Translations under genes and position numbers: made by a program
Part shown: positions 20,378 to 32,100 of the stretch, piece after piece
How positions within the stretch are numbered: the first letter of the stretch is position 1
How the letters are laid out: the number at the start of each line of letters is the position of its first letter
The notes under the pieces: model-generated
What the model saw: the letters and a program-made list of their open reading frames with translations, nothing else
Told to the model about the DNA's origin: nothing
The model's database searches: none
From: Diplonema papillatum
Lineage: Eukaryota; Euglenozoa; Diplonemea; Diplonemida; Diplonemidae
Direction of reading: 5' to 3'
Assembly: GCA_030068145.1 (NCBI GenBank)
Contig: JAPJBO010000262.1
Span: 124,001 to 188,000, forward strand
DNA length: 64,000 bases

Positions 20378-23300
20378 GTGCAGAAGGTGCGCTTTGACGC
20401 CGAGCTGCGGCGGTTTCATGAACGCCAGCAACGGCCACTGTCGGGGGACGTGGCCATCGAAACCGAAAGCCCCAGAGCCGCGACGGAGCAGGAGCGCGAG
20501 GAGATCGAACGGTGGAAGGCGAGGTGGCAGGCGTGGGCCGGCTCTTGCTCCCGGGTCGGCGGCTACGAGGCCGGCAACGCCGCCCCGCTGTCGCCAGCGG
20601 ACACTGTGACGGGCGGGCTGTCTGACGGCGGGTCCAGCCAATCGACGATGCGAAGCGAACTGGGCTCTTCCCCCCACGCCATCCACCGGCGCAGCACGCA
20701 GCTGCCGTCGGATGTAAGCTCGGTGAGCACGCTGGCCCTGCCGGCTTGTTACCAGGGCCGCTCTGTTGACGCCGTCAGCCCTTCCCGGACCGTCTCGACG
20801 TGTTCGTCGCCCGGCATCCGTAAAGCCACCCCTGCCCCATTGCAGCCACCCTGCTCGGAAACCGACGGCACGCCTGTGTCCACGCGGGCGCAGGCCTCCC
20901 GCCGCGCCCCGTCGGACATCCGATCCCCGGACTTTCAGCGGCTGCCCTCCCTCGCTTTGTCCACCACTAGCACGACAAGCGACGGGATGAAAGCTGGAGC
21001 AACGTCGGGACGGACGCTCGAAACCTCGTTCGCCGCCCGCCTTGCGGGCTCCGCCGAGCCGGCTGAACACAGTGGAAAACAGTCTCCTTCGGCCCCAAGC
21101 CTCCAGAAGGAAGCGCACCGCCCGGCCACGAGCAAACTGCCGCCTATCTTTCCGCCCCAGCCCGGTGACCACTTGCGCGAATCGGACCCGCACCCGCTGC
21201 CGTCTCAGCGCAGGGCGACCCCCCTCATGCGCGTCGAATCGGAGCAAGACAGAAACGCCCCGCTGGCACCCAAAGCCCCGCCCGCGAAAGGTGACGGGCA
21301 GCACTCCGTGCTGGACAGCGAGGCTTCCTCCGGCAGCGTTCGGGACTCCGACGAAAGGTCGTCTTCGTACTCGTCGGGAGGAGACGGCTGGCAGGCAAAG
21401 CACACGGCACCCCGCCGGTACCCCAGGGGGAAATGGCGGCGGGCAGCGAGAGCTCGGGGGCTGAAGAAGCCGCCGGCCAGCGGCGCTGCAGGGCCCACGC
21501 CGCCCGAGTCGCCCTGCGCCCCGCGAGAGGCGGCCGAGGATGCCGACCAGCCGCCGCCCCCGCCTTGCACGCGCGAGGCGCGGCCCCGGCGGCGCCGGCG
21601 GTTTTTGGACGGCGACCGAAGGTCGCAGAGGCTCCCCTTCAGCGTCCAGGATAGCGACTCGCCGTGTCCCCCCGTCGTCGCCGACACGCGGCCGCCGGCG
21701 TCGGTGCCGTGGCAGGCGGTGCTCCCGCGTGCTGAGGATGCCCGTGTGGCAGATTCGTCGTCTCCGTCGCTGCAGGGCAGGCTCTCCGGGGTTCGTGACA
21801 CTTGCCGGGCCGATTCGTCGTCTTCGCTGCAGGGCAGAATTCCCGGGGGGGTGGACCACAGCAAGGGAAGCCAGATCACAGTTCGTGACACTTGCAGGAC
21901 TGATTCGTCGTCTTCGCTGCAGAGCAGAATTCCCGGGGGGGTGGACCACAAGGGAAGCCAGGTCACAGTTCGTGACACTTGCAGGACCGATTCATCGTCT
22001 TCGCTGCAGGGCAGAATTTCCGGGGGGGCGGACCACAAGGGAAACCAGGTCACAGATCGGAATGCCACTTGCCGGACCGATTCGTCGTCTTCGCTGCAGG
22101 ACAGGATCTTCGGGGGGGCGGACAACAAGGGAAGCCAGGTCACAGTTCGTGACCATTGCCGGACCGATTCGTCGTCTTCGCTGGCGGCGGCTGGGCGGCA
22201 GAGGCTTTTGGGCTCCTTCGACGCGGCGCCAACAGGCCCGTTCGAAGCTCTCGGCGCCCGGCCGGCAGCGTCGCCTTCCCCGCGGCAGGCCGCGCGAAGC
22301 AAGGCGGCGGCTGCGCAGCAGCCGCCCGGCAAACCGGCAGCCTCGGCCGGGGTTGCCGCCGACGCGCCTCCCCCGCCGCAGCCGTGCGCGGGGAGGCCTT
22401 CCCTTTGCGACGGGGGCTTCCCGGTCTTCCCGACCGGCGCTCCTGCGCGGCGCCCCACGCCGCCGGTGGATCAGACGACGCCGGCGCCCGATGAAGAGGC
22501 CGGACTGACCTTTCGAAACCTGGGGGCCATCGGCACTCCTGCCGGGTCTGGCAAGGGAGAACCGCACGCGGATGCGGGGAGAGTGTTGAGGAAAGAAGCG
22601 AGCGACTTGGCGGGGTCGTCGTTATCGTCCCAACCAGATGTCCGGACCGTCGGTTTATGCGGCCGGAAAGGCAGTCGCACGAAGATTGCGCAGCAAGCTG
22701 ACGACACAGGGCTCGACGCAGCTACGTTGACGGAGGAGCTTACCGCGCTGACGAGCGAAGAACCGACAGCAGGGAAGCGGACTGTGGACTTTGCGGTGGA
22801 TAAGAACGCCATCCTGGGATCCGGGGCTCACGGTACCGTGTACAAAGGATACATCAACGGGAACGTGCAAGTTGCGGTCAAGCGGGTTTCCGTTTCGCGG
22901 CAAGGCGTTCTTTTGCTGAAGAGGGAGTTGGGGATCTGGAGGAAGCTGAGCCGCGGCGGCGGGTGCGAACATGTGGTTCGGTACTTCGGGCACATGTTGA
23001 ACAACAAAGGCGAGATGAGCGTCGCTATGGAGTACTGCAGGTACGGTTCGCTGCTTGACTTGCTGAACAGGGGGCAGTTGTGCGGCCAAATGCTGCGGAC
23101 GGGCGGCTTCGTTCGGAACGAGACTGCTGGCGCGGACCAGAGCTTTTGGTCCGGGATCATCGATGAGGGCACCGGCGAGGTGAGAAGGGAAAAGCTCGAC
23201 GAGATGTACAATGCGACCTCTTGCCTTGCCTCCGAGGATGGATCTCTGCAGACGAGCTCAAGGTTCAGCTCCAGGCCCGGGTCTGTTACGGGGAAAGGGG

Positions 23301-23908
23301 GGGTTGTTCGGGGTACGGAAAGTCCGACGTCTCCATCGCTCGGCAGCGCAGCGTCGCCGGTGGTGTTTTCGAACATCGACGCGGTGCTGACGAAGCCGGG
23401 GCTGCCGCTTGCGGCGGTGTTCTCGTTCGTGTCGCACATTCTGCGCGGGCTGAAGTTCCTGCACGACCACAAGGTCATCCACCGCGACATCAAACCCAGC
23501 AACGTCCTCCTTTGCGACACGGGCGTCATCAAACTTTGCGACTTCGGCGTGTCGACCATCGTTGAAACCGACTGCGGCGCCCATACCGTCGTCGGGACCC
23601 CCGGATACCTCTCCCCAGAGGTAGTCCAGCAGCAACCGTACGGAACGGCGTCCGACGTCTGGTCGTTGGGTTGCTGCCTGCTGGAGCTCGTCACCGGCGT
23701 GAGGCCGTACAGCACCTTCATCTCCGCCACCGCTGTCATCAAGACGGTGTCCGATCCCCACCCGCCCATCCCGCCCTCGGTGCCGCCCGCCATGCGGGGG
23801 TTCCTCATGTCAACCTTCTCGAAGGTCCCAGAGGCTCGCCCCACCGCGCAGGAACTGCTCGAGAGCCCGCTCATCGCGCCGTTCGCGGCGGCTTCCGTTT
23901 TTTCTTGA
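20378..23908 (+). CDS. large STE/MAP2K-like protein kinase, main exon
   Basis: 1,176 residues (about 1,324 with the first exon). The first about 800 are Ser/Pro/Arg-rich and probably disordered, including a tandem array of four complete and two partial 28-30 residue repeats ('CRTDSSSSLQGRI...', 21739-22185). The C-terminal kinase domain has the Gly loop GSGAHG, Lys in 'VAVKRV', HRDIKPSN (about 23480), CDFG, and GTPGYLSPE with 'SDVWSLGC'. This is STE-type and nearest MAP2K in the activation segment. An insertion of roughly 100 residues lies between the hinge ('MEYCRYGSLLDLL') and the helix preceding HRD. All catalytic residues are present, so it should be active. Its upstream and downstream partners are unknown. 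Confidence 0.9.
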   Translation: MQKVRFDAELRRFHERQQRPLSGDVAIETESPRAATEQEREEIERWKARWQAWAGSCSRVGGYEAGNAAPLSPADTVTGGLSDGGSSQSTMRSELGSSPHAIHRRSTQLPSDVSSVSTLALPACYQGRSVDAVSPSRTVSTCSSPGIRKATPAPLQPPCSETDGTPVSTRAQASRRAPSDIRSPDFQRLPSLALSTTSTTSDGMKAGATSGRTLETSFAARLAGSAEPAEHSGKQSPSAPSLQKEAHRPATSKLPPIFPPQPGDHLRESDPHPLPSQRRATPLMRVESEQDRNAPLAPKAPPAKGDGQHSVLDSEASSGSVRDSDERSSSYSSGGDGWQAKHTAPRRYPRGKWRRAARARGLKKPPASGAAGPTPPESPCAPREAAEDADQPPPPPCTREARPRRRRRFLDGDRRSQRLPFSVQDSDSPCPPVVADTRPPASVPWQAVLPRAEDARVADSSSPSLQGRLSGVRDTCRADSSSSLQGRIPGGVDHSKGSQITVRDTCRTDSSSSLQSRIPGGVDHKGSQVTVRDTCRTDSSSSLQGRISGGADHKGNQVTDRNATCRTDSSSSLQDRIFGGADNKGSQVTVRDHCRTDSSSSLAAAGRQRLLGSFDAAPTGPFEALGARPAASPSPRQAARSKAAAAQQPPGKPAASAGVAADAPPPPQPCAGRPSLCDGGFPVFPTGAPARRPTPPVDQTTPAPDEEAGLTFRNLGAIGTPAGSGKGEPHADAGRVLRKEASDLAGSSLSSQPDVRTVGLCGRKGSRTKIAQQADDTGLDAATLTEELTALTSEEPTAGKRTVDFAVDKNAILGSGAHGTVYKGYINGNVQVAVKRVSVSRQGVLLLKRELGIWRKLSRGGGCEHVVRYFGHMLNNKGEMSVAMEYCRYGSLLDLLNRGQLCGQMLRTGGFVRNETAGADQSFWSGIIDEGTGEVRREKLDEMYNATSCLASEDGSLQTSSRFSSRPGSVTGKGGVVRGTESPTSPSLGSAASPVVFSNIDAVLTKPGLPLAAVFSFVSHILRGLKFLHDHKVIHRDIKPSNVLLCDTGVIKLCDFGVSTIVETDCGAHTVVGTPGYLSPEVVQQQPYGTASDVWSLGCCLLELVTGVRPYSTFISATAVIKTVSDPHPPIPPSVPPAMRGFLMSTFSKVPEARPTAQELLESPLIAPFAAASVFS

Positions 23909-25603
23909 GCCCGGAACGTCCGCTTTACGCTCGACGCCTGCCGTTTGGAGACTCAACCCCCGATTTTTCCGTAACCCTGCGTGCTGTTTTTAATGGTAAC
24001 GAGCTTGCTTGTCTGCATCATCAAAAGCGTCGGATAGCACCGTGCTGTGCTAAATCACGCAAAGCAGGGGTTTCACACGTACGCACAAACAATCTTGCAA
24101 GTGGCCCTTCGATGTAAGGCAGCGTGCTTTGGTCGTTGATCACAATCCCTAAATCGAAAATGAAACGGGGTAAATACAAAGAAAGCGGTCAACCGGCACG
24201 CACAAACAAAACGAAGCACCCGTCCTTTTTTTTTTCTCCGCCTTTCGAAAAAACCGCAGATCTGCAAAATAGAGTTGAGGCAAGACTGGCGACTAATTTT
24301 TGTTTGTTGCCAGACCCTCGGATTCACGACCCCCCGACCCTATGCTACCTTGAGTATCTTTACTCAGAGCAGGGTGTCCCGTCCCAGCATCTTCGTGGTG
24401 GGGCCGGGAGATAGAAATCTTCCCCCCGATCTTGGCGTTATCCAATAGGCCCATACCCAAGTCCTACAGAAGTCCTCTTTCGACTTTGGTGTCACAACCT
24501 TTTTGCTACCTACCCGTTTGATACGAGAACATCACAAAATTGTGACACCGACCCGAAGTAAAGAGCCCGATATTTGCGATTTGGATAACACCAGCCAGAA
24601 CACGCGACTTCATTGGGTCGGCAAACATGCGTTAATCACCGGTCCCCATGTTACCGCCTCCAGATAGGACACAAGGCACGTTCTTGCACGTATTCCAAGC
24701 ACAGTCTTGTATCCCCGAGGTAGCGGTCTGCCGTTGGATACTAGCCACACACCTCCCCCTCTTAAAAACCGACGAACGAAGGATCCGATCGTAGCGGAAC
24801 CAAAAGCCGCTGTGAGCGCACCTGGACAGGACTGACAATCCCATCCAGAGGACCCACCTACGAGCTTCGATTTTTGGGTTTGACCCAAGGATCATGAGTG
24901 AACCCAAAGGCAACTAGGTGTGGCGAACGGAAGAAACCCCAGAGAGCACCAGCCCCTCACGGGTTCATTGGAGTCTTGCACTCTCTTTGTTTGAACAGGC
25001 AACAGAACAAACAAAACTACACGAAGAAGACTTACGATGCTTGCATCGTACTTGCAGTGTGAGGCAAAGTTCCGCCTAAACACTGCCCCCTTCTTCCCCC
25101 TCACCATTTCGTACCCAGTATTAAAGGTCGATCGGTTACCGATCCTTGAAACCTCAAAATACTTCAAACATTGAACTACGATTTACCATGCTCCGCCAAT
25201 CCGCAGTGCTTGAAAAACTACTTACCAGCGTTCGACCCACCGAAACGAAAGGTAAAGAGAGAGTCCGTGCTTGCCCCAGCCATAATAATAATTCTATCCC
25301 GATGAGCTCTAAGAAAAATAGGAGCCCTGCTTGCGTAATACAAGCCTTTCCACCGACGGAGCTGCTGGCAACACGGCGCAACTTCTCGCCTCACACCACC
25401 ATTGTGTGTGTACCAAGGTTGGCGGGTGGGGTTCTCGTAGGTCTCCTCACGCATTTCCTGTTCTTGCCACTCGCACTATCCCAATTCCGTTTCTTCGACT
25501 CCTTCACCAATTCAATCGATCGGATACCGCTTTCCCCTTTCCCCACTACTTGGAAGCGGCTCCTTCACCAAGCTTGCGTCCCTCAACGACACGCTCTTGC
25601 CGG
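23909..25603. other. spacer with repeat family B and C copies
   Basis: 24086-24240 is a diverged copy of dispersed family B ('aatcttg', 'ggcacgcacaaacaaaacga'). 25020-25090 is family C, with an ACGATGC/GCATCGT hairpin and 'ggcaaagttccgcc'. 24410-25000 and 25100-25600 hold nothing recognised. Confidence 0.5.
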
Positions 25604-25694
25604 GTGCCTGTAGGCTTTATCGACGAAGAAGAAGACAAGCTCGCTCCGGCAGGAGCGTGTCATCTTCTTCTTCGTCGATAAAGCCTACAGGCAC
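25604..25694. repeat. perfect 32 bp inverted repeat, long hairpin
   Basis: Arms at 25604-25635 and 25663-25694 are exact reverse complements over 32 bases, starting GTGCCTGTAGGC. The 27-base centre contains a further CGCTCC/GGAGCG stem. As RNA it would fold into one hairpin of about 91 nt. No ORF or repeat copy explains it. It could be a small-RNA precursor, a terminator-like structure, a very recent inversion, or an assembly or library artefact. Confidence 0.9.
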
Positions 25695-28600
25695 TCCACA
25701 AGACTAACCCACGCATCCACCTTGAGGAATTATTTGTCACAATAGATGTCCAAGGGCAACCGCGCGAGCACCACTTCCTCCGGCCGATGCATTCGTCAAT
25801 CCAACGTGAACGCGTGGCACGCACAATCAGGAGGGTTGTGTGGCAAGACCCTTTCCCAACAGGTGGTTTGGTCCTTTGACAAAGTGAGCCGATGCCTCTC
25901 ATCTCACCTTTAAAACACGGCCGAGTCACGCATGCTCTTGACAGACGCTAGCGTCTGACATTTCGCACGCGCGTCGCAGTCGTTGGGTGGTATTGACAAA
26001 GGGGTTTCATCGGACACTCGGATGAGCTTCGTTACTTCACTGCCGCAGGTTCCCCCCTGCCCTGGGAGGTCCGCTTGGCTGCCTTCGGGTTGCGTTTCCG
26101 CGTTGGTGTTGTTGCTTCGCTTTTGGGAGACCCTTTCCCAACAGGTGGAACAATGGTTGCTTGAAGTTAAAAAGCAAACCCGCAAAGGTCGCAAAGACAC
26201 CGACACCTTCAATTTTCCATCGCACGATGGCGGATGAATCAGCAAAACAGAGCCCAGTAGACAATCTTGCGGTTGTCCTACAGTATTGCGCCGGCGAAAA
26301 ATATGTAGGCAGCAAGTTTTGGTAGTTGATCAGAATCGCCAACCTGGAAACGAACCAGGGCGACTACAAGTGGGAAACAGTCAACGGGCACGCATAATCA
26401 ATCCGAAGTGCCTGTTTTTTTTCTTCTTCCACTGTCGTTCTTGGTCAACAACATAGCGTTCTGCGCGGGTTGCCAGCCATAAGATGCTTTCTGCTGGTCG
26501 CCAAGGAACGAAACGCCCACAACCTTCATTGTGTGCCTAAGGATAGCAGATATTTTGAGCCACAAACGAACAACACGTTGCAGGTAAGTCTGAGCCCCAC
26601 CTGCACATCAGAACCTGTGGGATTTGGTATGCTCAAAAAGCAACAGTCCCACATGGCTAGCCAAAGCAAGAAATTCACGTACCCAGCAAGACTAGAGGCA
26701 GCAGTTAAAGTTCCGGTATCCGTTAAGTTCGGACACCCCGATAAGCAACTAAGTTCAAGCGTTGCCAAATCCGAATGATGCTAAGTTCCGGTAAAGCAAA
26801 GTTCGGGCGATGCTAAGTTCTGGTGAAGCTCGGTTGTGAACATTTGACCCTAAAAAGCACTACAAAAAACACTAAGCCGCCCCGGACCCCGTAAACGTGG
26901 CTCGTTAGAGCTATTGTCCATATCTCTGGCCTCGGAACATGAAGAGAAAATATTGATAGCAGAACCACCATCCAAAGGAAGGATAACAAACGAAAGCCGA
27001 AAGCTACCAGACTTTAAACAAAGCCCGGTTGATTGTCGGCAACACAACATACGTACGTACGTACGTAAATGTACGTACGCAAATGAGTGGATGACTAAAA
27101 AATTAACCGGTGACTCAAAAAACCTGGGTTCTCGGTACACAAAACAATCCAGCAACCACCACTCACTTGTACACGTCCGGTACACGTTGGCGTTGAACAA
27201 CGTGTATTCGTAGAACCCCTTTCGTACACAACGTGCATTGTCTGCTCTCCCCTCCCTTCTTTTAGACAGATGATAGCCGGAACGCGTTTTCAACTTCTAT
27301 CAAAGGCGTGCCCCAGACAGTGCGCGAAATCCTACAGGAAGGTCTTTTCAGGAAGGTCTTTTCGGGCTTACGAGACAAAAACACTTGGAGGCACCGCCCG
27401 GTGTATATTTTGACGGAGGCCAGTGGGAACAGTGCACTGCAAAACAAGTCTTTTTGTTGAACGCATACCGGCACTCATTGTGATGTCGATGAGTACTACG
27501 ACTACTGGCAGAGTCAACCAGGTTTCTTATCACTTACCAGCCCGGACCGAGGAAAATCCGTCACGAATCAGAGATCCTCCGATACCAGAGATTGTATCGT
27601 GTCAATCATAGATTGATGCGTAGATCATCCCGTTTATTCTTCAGCTTTCAAAGGGGCTGTCCTCGGTCGTATCTCTACGTCTGAAAGCTTTCCTCTACTT
27701 CCACCTTTGTGATTCACACCTGGCAGCCTCCTCGAGTACTAACTACAACGCAAGTGCTTATTCAAAAAGTCGAAAATAAACCAACAACCCTGAAACCGGC
27801 CGATGAAAGTGCCTGGTCCCAGAGAACCCCAGAGAACGCGAAAATGGCAAATCAAAATTAAAACATCCCCCCATGTTCCATGCACCAAGAAGACAAATCG
27901 AACGACCACAGCAGATAACGGCTGCCGTGCAAAAGTTAAGCGATACGGGCCACCCAAACGTAAAGAGATTGAAGGGAACTTGGACAGTGCTCACACAGCG
28001 AACATATTATTATTATTGGTCCATACTGCTGTAGGCTCTCTCTAAGCTCTAATCGAGTCTGGCCGGCCCAGCACGTTTGCGTAGCCTGGCAGGAAAAATA
28101 TCAGAAACAGCCGTCGCACAAACGAAGGGAAAACACTACCCAGGTATGGCAGCACCAAGAATACGTGGGGAAGGTTCGGGCCGTAACCGCAAGAGACCTG
28201 TTTGTCGGAAGGCGAATTAAACATACGTTAAAATAGCGGAATGAGTTGGGGAACCACGGCTCAGAGTGACCCACTGGAGGGAGGTATTTTAAGAATGCCT
28301 TCAACAATCAAGACTCGAGCGAGGAAAACCAATCGAACCGACAGACGTTACGAGGCCAAAAAGAGAAATAATGCGGAGTTCGACACAGCTAGCGTCGGAC
28401 AGGAGCGCCTCATCCATTCGAGCGACTGAGAGTGAACGGATGGATGGTGGCTGCATCCACGAAGGCGAATGCGTACACGAGTCACTCACGGCCAGTGCTC
28501 CCGCTAACGAAAAAAGAGGGTGAGGAATTCCTCACCATTTCCCCGTTGATACCGTTCGCCTGGGGCGCCGGAGCCTCCCCGGATCCCCCCCCTTTAGAAG

Positions 28601-29160
28601 ACTCGGGTGCCCCCCTGCAACAGAAGCTAATATCCTGCACCAAACGCGAGGGCCTAGCGCGGGAGAAAAAAAGTCCTAACTCAGTTTTTGAGTTCCTCAC
28701 TAAAAGGGAGGTTAGCGGGAGCACTGCTCACGGCTTCAACAAAAAAAGACAACAACCCATATGGCATATGCGTCTCCTCTTGCTCTCCGTTCGAATGTTG
28801 TACATAAGCGCCAGTTTGGAAGGAATTGCTCGACGAAGCTGCCAGACACAGAACCGAAGGAATCCCAAGTGCTTTATCTACCGAACCACGTGAACGGACG
28901 TGAGGTCATGCCGTCTACCTCTACACGGCAAGGCACACGAACACAACATGGAAGATAGCCCTGAGTGAAAAAGCAACAACCCCAGTGGTGTAAGCGAAGA
29001 ACAAGCCAGATTGTGTTTGTATCGTATTTGCCCCGCCCCTATTTCCTTCCTTCCATTCGGAGTCAAAACAGCCACGTGGAATATTTGCTGCATGCATGCA
29101 CGCACCGCGCAATTGCAGCACGCAAAGCTTTTCGCGAAGTTACAACACCCCGCCCCCTAT
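25695..29160. other. spacer with several dispersed repeat copies
   Basis: 25865-26000 is family K ('cctttgacaaagtga', palindrome CAGACGCTAGCGTCTG at 25942). 26258-26420 is family B. 26689-26860 is a headless copy of the tRNA-derived element (minus). 26930-27060 is family D. 27050-27080 is an ACGT-repeat microsatellite. 27710-27770 is a piece of family A. No gene is supported in 27100-29160; the open frames are short and lack domains. Confidence 0.5.
26689..26860 (-). mobile_element. 5'-truncated copy of tRNA-derived element H
   Basis: In reverse orientation it contains the repeated tail (variants of 'aagttcgggcgatgcta') and the end 'actagaggcagcag', plus the start of the inner body ('gaacatttgaccc'), but no tRNA-like head. 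This is consistent with truncation during retroposition. Confidence 0.6.
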
Positions 29161-32100
29161 ACAACTTGTGCATTACGGCCCTCCGATTCTGCAACAGGGC
29201 ATGCCTCGTCAAAGTGTCGTCCGTAGTTTCCAGATGATGACCAACCACGTATGCCGCCCCAATATGAGACACGTTCTTTGATTTGTCGTACAACTTATGC
29301 CTTAGGACTCCTCTGATTCTGCCATATCCAACTGCCATGCTACGTCAAAGGTTGCATCGTTGTCCCATTCCTGCCAGATAAATGATGACCAACCACGTAT
29401 GCCGCCCCAATATGAGACACGTTCTTTGATTTGTCGTACAACTTATGCCTTAGGACTCCTCTGATTCTGCCATATCCAACTGCCATGCTACGTCAAAGGT
29501 TGCATCGTTGTCCCATTCCTGCCAGATAAATGATGACCAACCACGTATGCCGCCCCAATATGAGACACGTTCTTTGATTTGTCGTACAACTTATGCCTTA
29601 GGACTCCTCTGATTCTGCCATATCCAACTGCCATGCTACGTCAAAGGTTGCATCGTTGTCCCATTCCTGCCAGATAAATGATGACCAACCACGTATGCCG
29701 CCCCAATATGAGACACGTTCTTTGATTTGTCGTACAACTTATGCCTTAGGACTCCTCTGATTCTGCCATATCCAACTGCCATGCTACGTCAAAGGTTGCA
29801 TCGTTGTCCCATTCCTGCCAGATAAATGATGACCAACCACGTATGCCGCCCCAATATGAGACACGTTCTTTGATTTGTCGTACAACTTATGCCTTAGGAC
29901 TCCTCTGATTCTGCCATATCCAACTGCCATGCTACGTCAAAGGTTGCATCGTTGTCCCATTCCTGCCAGATAAATGATGACCAACCACGTATGCCGCCCC
30001 AATATGAGACACGTTCTTTGATTTGTCGTACAACTTATGCCTTAGGACTCCTCTGATTCTGCCATATCCAACTGCCATGCTACGTCAAAGGTTGCATCGT
30101 TGTCCCATTCCTGCCAGATAAATGATGACCAACCACGTATGCCGCCCCAATATGAGACACGTTCTTTGATTTGTCGTACAACTTATGCCTTAGGACTCCT
30201 CTGATTCTGCCATATCCAACTGCCATGCTACGTCAAAGGTTGCATCGTTGTCCCATTCCTGCCAGATAAATGATGACCAACCACGTATGCCGCCCCAATA
30301 TGAGACACGTTCTTTGATTTGTCGTACAACTTATGCCTTAGGACTCCTCTGATTCTGCCATATCCAACTGCCATGCTACGTCAAAGGTTGCATCGTTGTC
30401 CCATTCCTGCCAGATAAATGATGACCAACCACGTATGCCGCCCCAATATGAGACACGTTCTTTGATTTGTCGTACAACTTATGCCTTAGGACTCCTCTGA
30501 TTCTGCCATATCCAACTGCCATGCTACGTCAAAGGTTGCATCGTTGTCCCATTCCTGCCAGATAAATGATGACCAACCACGTATGCCGCCCCAATATGAG
30601 ACACGTTCTTTGATTTGTCGTACAACTTATGCCTTAGGACTCCTCTGATTCTGCCATATCCAACTGCCATGCTACGTCAAAGGTTGCATCGTTGTCCCAT
30701 TCCTGCCAGATAAATGATGACCAACCACGTATGCCGCCCCAATATGAGACACGTTCTTTGATTTGTCGTACAACTTATGCCTTAGGACTCCTCTGATTCT
30801 GCCATATCCAACTGCCATGCTACGTCAAAGGTTGCATCGTTGTCCCATTCCTGCCAGATAAATGATGACCAACCACGTATGCCGCCCCAATATGAGACAC
30901 GTTCTTTGATTTGTCGTACAACTTATGCCTTAGGACTCCTCTGATTCTGCCATATCCAACTGCCATGCTACGTCAAAGGTTGCATCGTTGTCCCATTCCT
31001 GCCAGATAAATGATGACCAACCACGTATGCCGCCCCAATATGAGACACGTTCTTTGATTTGTCGTACAACTTATGCCTTAGGACTCCTCTGATTCTGCCA
31101 TATCCAACTGCCATGCTACGTCAAAGGTTGCATCGTTGTCCCATTCCTGCCAGATAAATGATGACCAACCACGTATGCCGCCCCAATATGAGACACGTTC
31201 TTTGATTTGTCGTACAACTTATGCCTTAGGACTCCTCTGATTCTGCCATATCCAACTGCCATGCTACGTCAAAGGTTGCATCGTTGTCCCATTCCTGCCA
31301 GATAAATGATGACCAACCACGTATGCCGCCCCAATATGAGACACGTTCTTTGATTTGTCGTACAACTTATGCCTTAGGACTCCTCTGATTCTGCCATATC
31401 CAACTGCCATGCTACGTCAAAGGTTGCATCGTTGTCCCATTCCTGCCAGATAAATGATGACCAACCACGTATGCCGCCCCAATATGAGACACGTTCTTTG
31501 ATTTGTCGTACAACTTATGCCTTAGGACTCCTCTGATTCTGCCATATCCAACTGCCATGCTACGTCAAAGGTTGCATCGTTGTCCCATTCCTGCCAGATA
31601 AATGATGACCAACCACGTATGCCGCCCCAATATGAGACACGTTCTTTGATTTGTCGTACAACTTATGCCTTAGGACTCCTCTGATTCTGCCATATCCAAC
31701 TGCCATGCTACGTCAAAGGTTGCATCGTTGTCCCATTCCTGCCAGATAAATGATGACCAACCACGTATGCCGCCCCAATATGAGACACGTTCTTTGATTT
31801 GTCGTACAACTTATGCCTTAGGACTCCTCTGATTCTGCCATATCCAACTGCCATGCTACGTCAAAGGTTGCATCGTTGTCCCATTCCTGCCAGATAAATG
31901 ATGACCAACCACGTATGCCGCCCCAATATGAGACACGTTCTTTGATTTGTCGTACAACTTATGCCTTAGGACTCCTCTGATTCTGCCATATCCAACTGCC
32001 ATGCTACGTCAAAGGTTGCATCGTTGTCCCATTCCTGCCAGATAAATGATGACCAACCACGTATGCCGCCCCAATATGAGACACGTTCTTTGATTTGTCG

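Noticed and set aside
20297-21949. 550-residue open frame on the minus strand
   Set aside because: Lies opposite the kinase's Ser/Pro-rich region; long antisense frames are expected in GC-rich coding DNA. No domain, low-complexity Arg-rich content.
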